From Comamonas serinivorans (GTDB lineage Bacteria; Pseudomonadota; Gammaproteobacteria; Burkholderiales; Burkholderiaceae_C), in assembly GCF_002158865.1 (NCBI RefSeq), contig NZ_CP021455.1, forward strand, positions 682,001 through 746,000: DNA of 64,000 bases. The letters are read 5' to 3'. Both the position numbers and the translations under genes were made by a program. Every line of letters starts with the position of its first letter. Position 1 is the stretch's first letter. Shown piece by piece: positions 62,493 to 64,000 of the stretch. A model generated the notes under the pieces. The model was not told the origin of the DNA. It did no database searches and was given only the letters and a program-made list of their open reading frames with translations.

Positions 62493-63378
62493 ACGCTGGA
62501 GCGATCAAGACCTGATGGCCTGGGCCGATGGTGAACTGCCGGCCGAACGCAGCCTGGCGCTGGAGGCCGAACTGACGCGCGACGCGGCGCTGGCCCGGCG
62601 GGCCACGGCCATGCTGGACACCCGCGCCCTGAGCCGCGAAGCCTGGGACGCCGAGCTGGACGCACCCGTGCCGGCCGCGCTGAGCCAGGCCGTGCAGGCC
62701 CTGGTGGCACAGCACCGCGCCCAGACCAACCATGAGACGCTGGTGGCGACCGCGCCGACGAGCGCGCCGAGTGGCCCGGCCGGCGGGTCGGACACCCGCC
62801 CGCAGGCTGCCAACGGCGCGCGCCAGGCCAGTGCGAGCCCGGCTTCGGCCGCGCAGAGCAGGCCCTCACCGGGCCCATCACCCTCGGCGCTGCGGCCGGG
62901 CTGGTGGACGGCGTGGCAAGCGCTGTGGCGGCCCTGGCCCATGGGGCTGGCGGCGTCGGCGCTGTGTGCCGGCCTGGGCTTTGTGCTGGGCAGCGCGCAG
63001 CAGGGGGGCAGCGCCTCGCTGGCCGGGCTGGATGCCTCGCGGCCCTTGCCGGCGGCCGTGGCCGCGGCGCTGCAGGGGGTGCTCAGCGGCGACACGGCCG
63101 ACGTGGGGGGCGCAGCGTTCGCGCCCGTGGCCAGCTACCGCACCGCGGCCGGCGCGCTGTGTCGCGAGTTCATCTGGGGCGCGACACCTGCCGAGCAGCT
63201 GGAAGGCATGGCCTGCCGCGAAGGCACGCAGTGGCGCCTGCAGGCCGTGGCGCGCGTGTCGGCGACTGGCTTTGCGCCGGCCTCGGGCGAGGGGCCGCTG
63301 GCGGCGCTGCTGGCCCAGATCGAGGTGGGCGAGGCACTGACGCCCGAGGCCGAGCGGGCCGCGCTGGCCCAGCCCTGA
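62482..63378 (+). CDS. Membrane-bound anti-sigma factor
   Basis: 298 residues. The N-terminus (WSDQDLMAWADGELPAE) is the typical anti-sigma start and is cytoplasmic. A Ser/Pro/Ala-rich linker (about 90-140) leads to one membrane helix (about 153-172) and a periplasmic domain (about 175-298, with AGALCREF). No Cys/His zinc motif, so it is not a ZAS-type factor. Holds the sigma factor inactive at the membrane until a periplasmic signal; the neighbouring S8 protease is a candidate signal or target. Confidence 0.88.
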   Translation: MADERWSDQDLMAWADGELPAERSLALEAELTRDAALARRATAMLDTRALSREAWDAELDAPVPAALSQAVQALVAQHRAQTNHETLVATAPTSAPSGPAGGSDTRPQAANGARQASASPASAAQSRPSPGPSPSALRPGWWTAWQALWRPWPMGLAASALCAGLGFVLGSAQQGGSASLAGLDASRPLPAAVAAALQGVLSGDTADVGGAAFAPVASYRTAAGALCREFIWGATPAEQLEGMACREGTQWRLQAVARVSATGFAPASGEGPLAALLAQIEVGEALTPEAERAALAQP

Positions 63379-63476
63379 CCGGCACGGCGGGCTGGAGGGA
63401 GGGCCAGGCACGCGCGTCGCCGCCGGTTCGATTCAACGCCCGGTGCCGAAGCGAGGTTCATCTTGAATGAATGGGG

Positions 63477-63524
63477 GTATGGGTGGTTTTCCGTTGATGA
63501 TGAAACGGCAATGCATGCATACCC
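63477..63524. repeat. 48-bp palindromic intergenic element, copy 21
   Basis: Ends GGTATG / CATACC; inner stem CCGTT / AACGG. Between convergent genes. Confidence 0.92.
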
Positions 63525-63540
63525 TGTTCAAGACCATTGA

Positions 63541-64000
63541 TCAACCGCGCATGCGGTGCCAGATGTGGGCTTCGCCCTTGACCACGTGCACGATCACCAT
63601 CAGCACATGGCCGAGGGCCAGCGCCAGCAGCACCCAGCCCAGCTCGCCATGCAGGTCGTTGCCCAGGTTCACCAGCCCGTCGATCTTGGGGCCGTCGAAG
63701 CCGGGGATCAGCGGCAGGCCCAGGGGCGAGAACGCCCGGCCCGAGCCGATCTGTCGCAGCAGGCCCAGGGTGGGGATAGCCAGCATCAGGGCATAGAGGG
63801 CGACATGGCCCAGCGAGGCCAGGCGGCTGGTGGACCGGGGACGCGCCGCGCGCTGCGCCACGGCCAGGCCGAGGCGGATGACCACGAGCACCAGCAGCAC
63901 GGTGCCCACGTGCTTGTGCGTGGGCCACATGAACTCGTCCAGGCCCGATTTGGGCAGCAGGGCGTGGACCGAGGCGGACGTGAGGATCCAGATCAGGCCG
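63541..64000 (-). CDS. Cytochrome b561 (5' part beyond the right edge)
   Basis: About 153 residues visible and open to the window edge, including the continuation above the internal Met at 63930 (HALLPKSGLDEF before it). Four-helix b-type cytochrome: heme-ligand His candidates in PTHKHVG, GHVALYALM, DLHGELGW and LGHVLM. Membrane di-heme electron carrier, often feeding from quinol. Normal length is about 180 residues, so only the first helix is missing. Confidence 0.88.
   Translation of the reverse strand, partial: GLIWILTSASVHALLPKSGLDEFMWPTHKHVGTVLLVLVVIRLGLAVAQRAARPRSTSRLASLGHVALYALMLAIPTLGLLRQIGSGRAFSPLGLPLIPGFDGPKIDGLVNLGNDLHGELGWVLLALALGHVLMVIVHVVKGEAHIWHRMRG

Overview
GC-rich, densely packed chromosomal DNA from a betaproteobacterium. 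Gene content and neighbourhoods (AcoR-type regulator beside an acetaldehyde dehydrogenase, RNase II / TonB-family protein / aroE / mtgA, plsY/def/ybaK) suggest Burkholderiales and probably Comamonadaceae. That placement is inferred from gene content, not from a marker gene. I see no rRNA, tRNA, phage, insertion sequence or CRISPR array.

Layout. 0-5.3 kb (minus strand): an envelope-stress type operon, yjfI - pspA-like - small gene - yqiJ - flotillin (runs off the left edge), then an IclR regulator and a CoA-type Nudix hydrolase. 5.5-20.9 kb: an MFS transporter, a YkgJ/MgtC pair, an EmrE-type SMR pump, an AEC transporter, a three-gene RND efflux system (outer-membrane factor, adaptor, pump), a secreted Ig-like-repeat protein, an alpha/beta hydrolase and a carboxymuconolactone decarboxylase-family protein. 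21-28.6 kb: a lipoprotein penicillin/AHL-acylase homologue and a divergent aldehyde dehydrogenase / sigma-54 activator pair with a 43-bp operator palindrome between them.

29-41.4 kb is an integron region. intI (35127-36119, plus strand) has an adjacent attI core and a divergent minus-strand array of ten intact cassettes. The distal end is decaying, with a frameshifted DUF5990 gene and an eroded attC. A second group of attC sites with three plus-strand cassettes lies 3 kb beyond intI, behind two ordinary chromosomal genes. Cassette genes are mostly unknown and often AT-richer than the chromosome.

41.5-64 kb returns to core genes: MscS-type channel, ybaK, plsY, def, an EF-G paralogue with a structured leader, a Fur-box TonB-dependent receptor, ruvC, mtgA, a panE homologue, aroE, a TonB-family protein, an RNase II-type exonuclease, glycerate kinase, an anion permease, a subtilisin-like protease beside an ECF sigma/anti-sigma pair, and a cytochrome b561 cut by the right edge.

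The strongest unexplained signal is a dispersed palindromic element. There are 21 copies (plus one weak candidate), nearly always exactly 48 bp, of the form RGTAT-N38-ATACY around a variable but self-complementary inner stem, most often CCGTTT...AAACGG. Every copy is intergenic, spaced on average about 3 kb apart, and none lies among the attC cassettes. Inner and outer arms co-vary between copies, which argues for selection on structure or on a dimeric binding site. The second notable signal is the EF-G paralogue leader: an almost leaderless 17-codon ORF, mutually exclusive hairpins and a Rho-independent terminator, which together look like translation-coupled attenuation.
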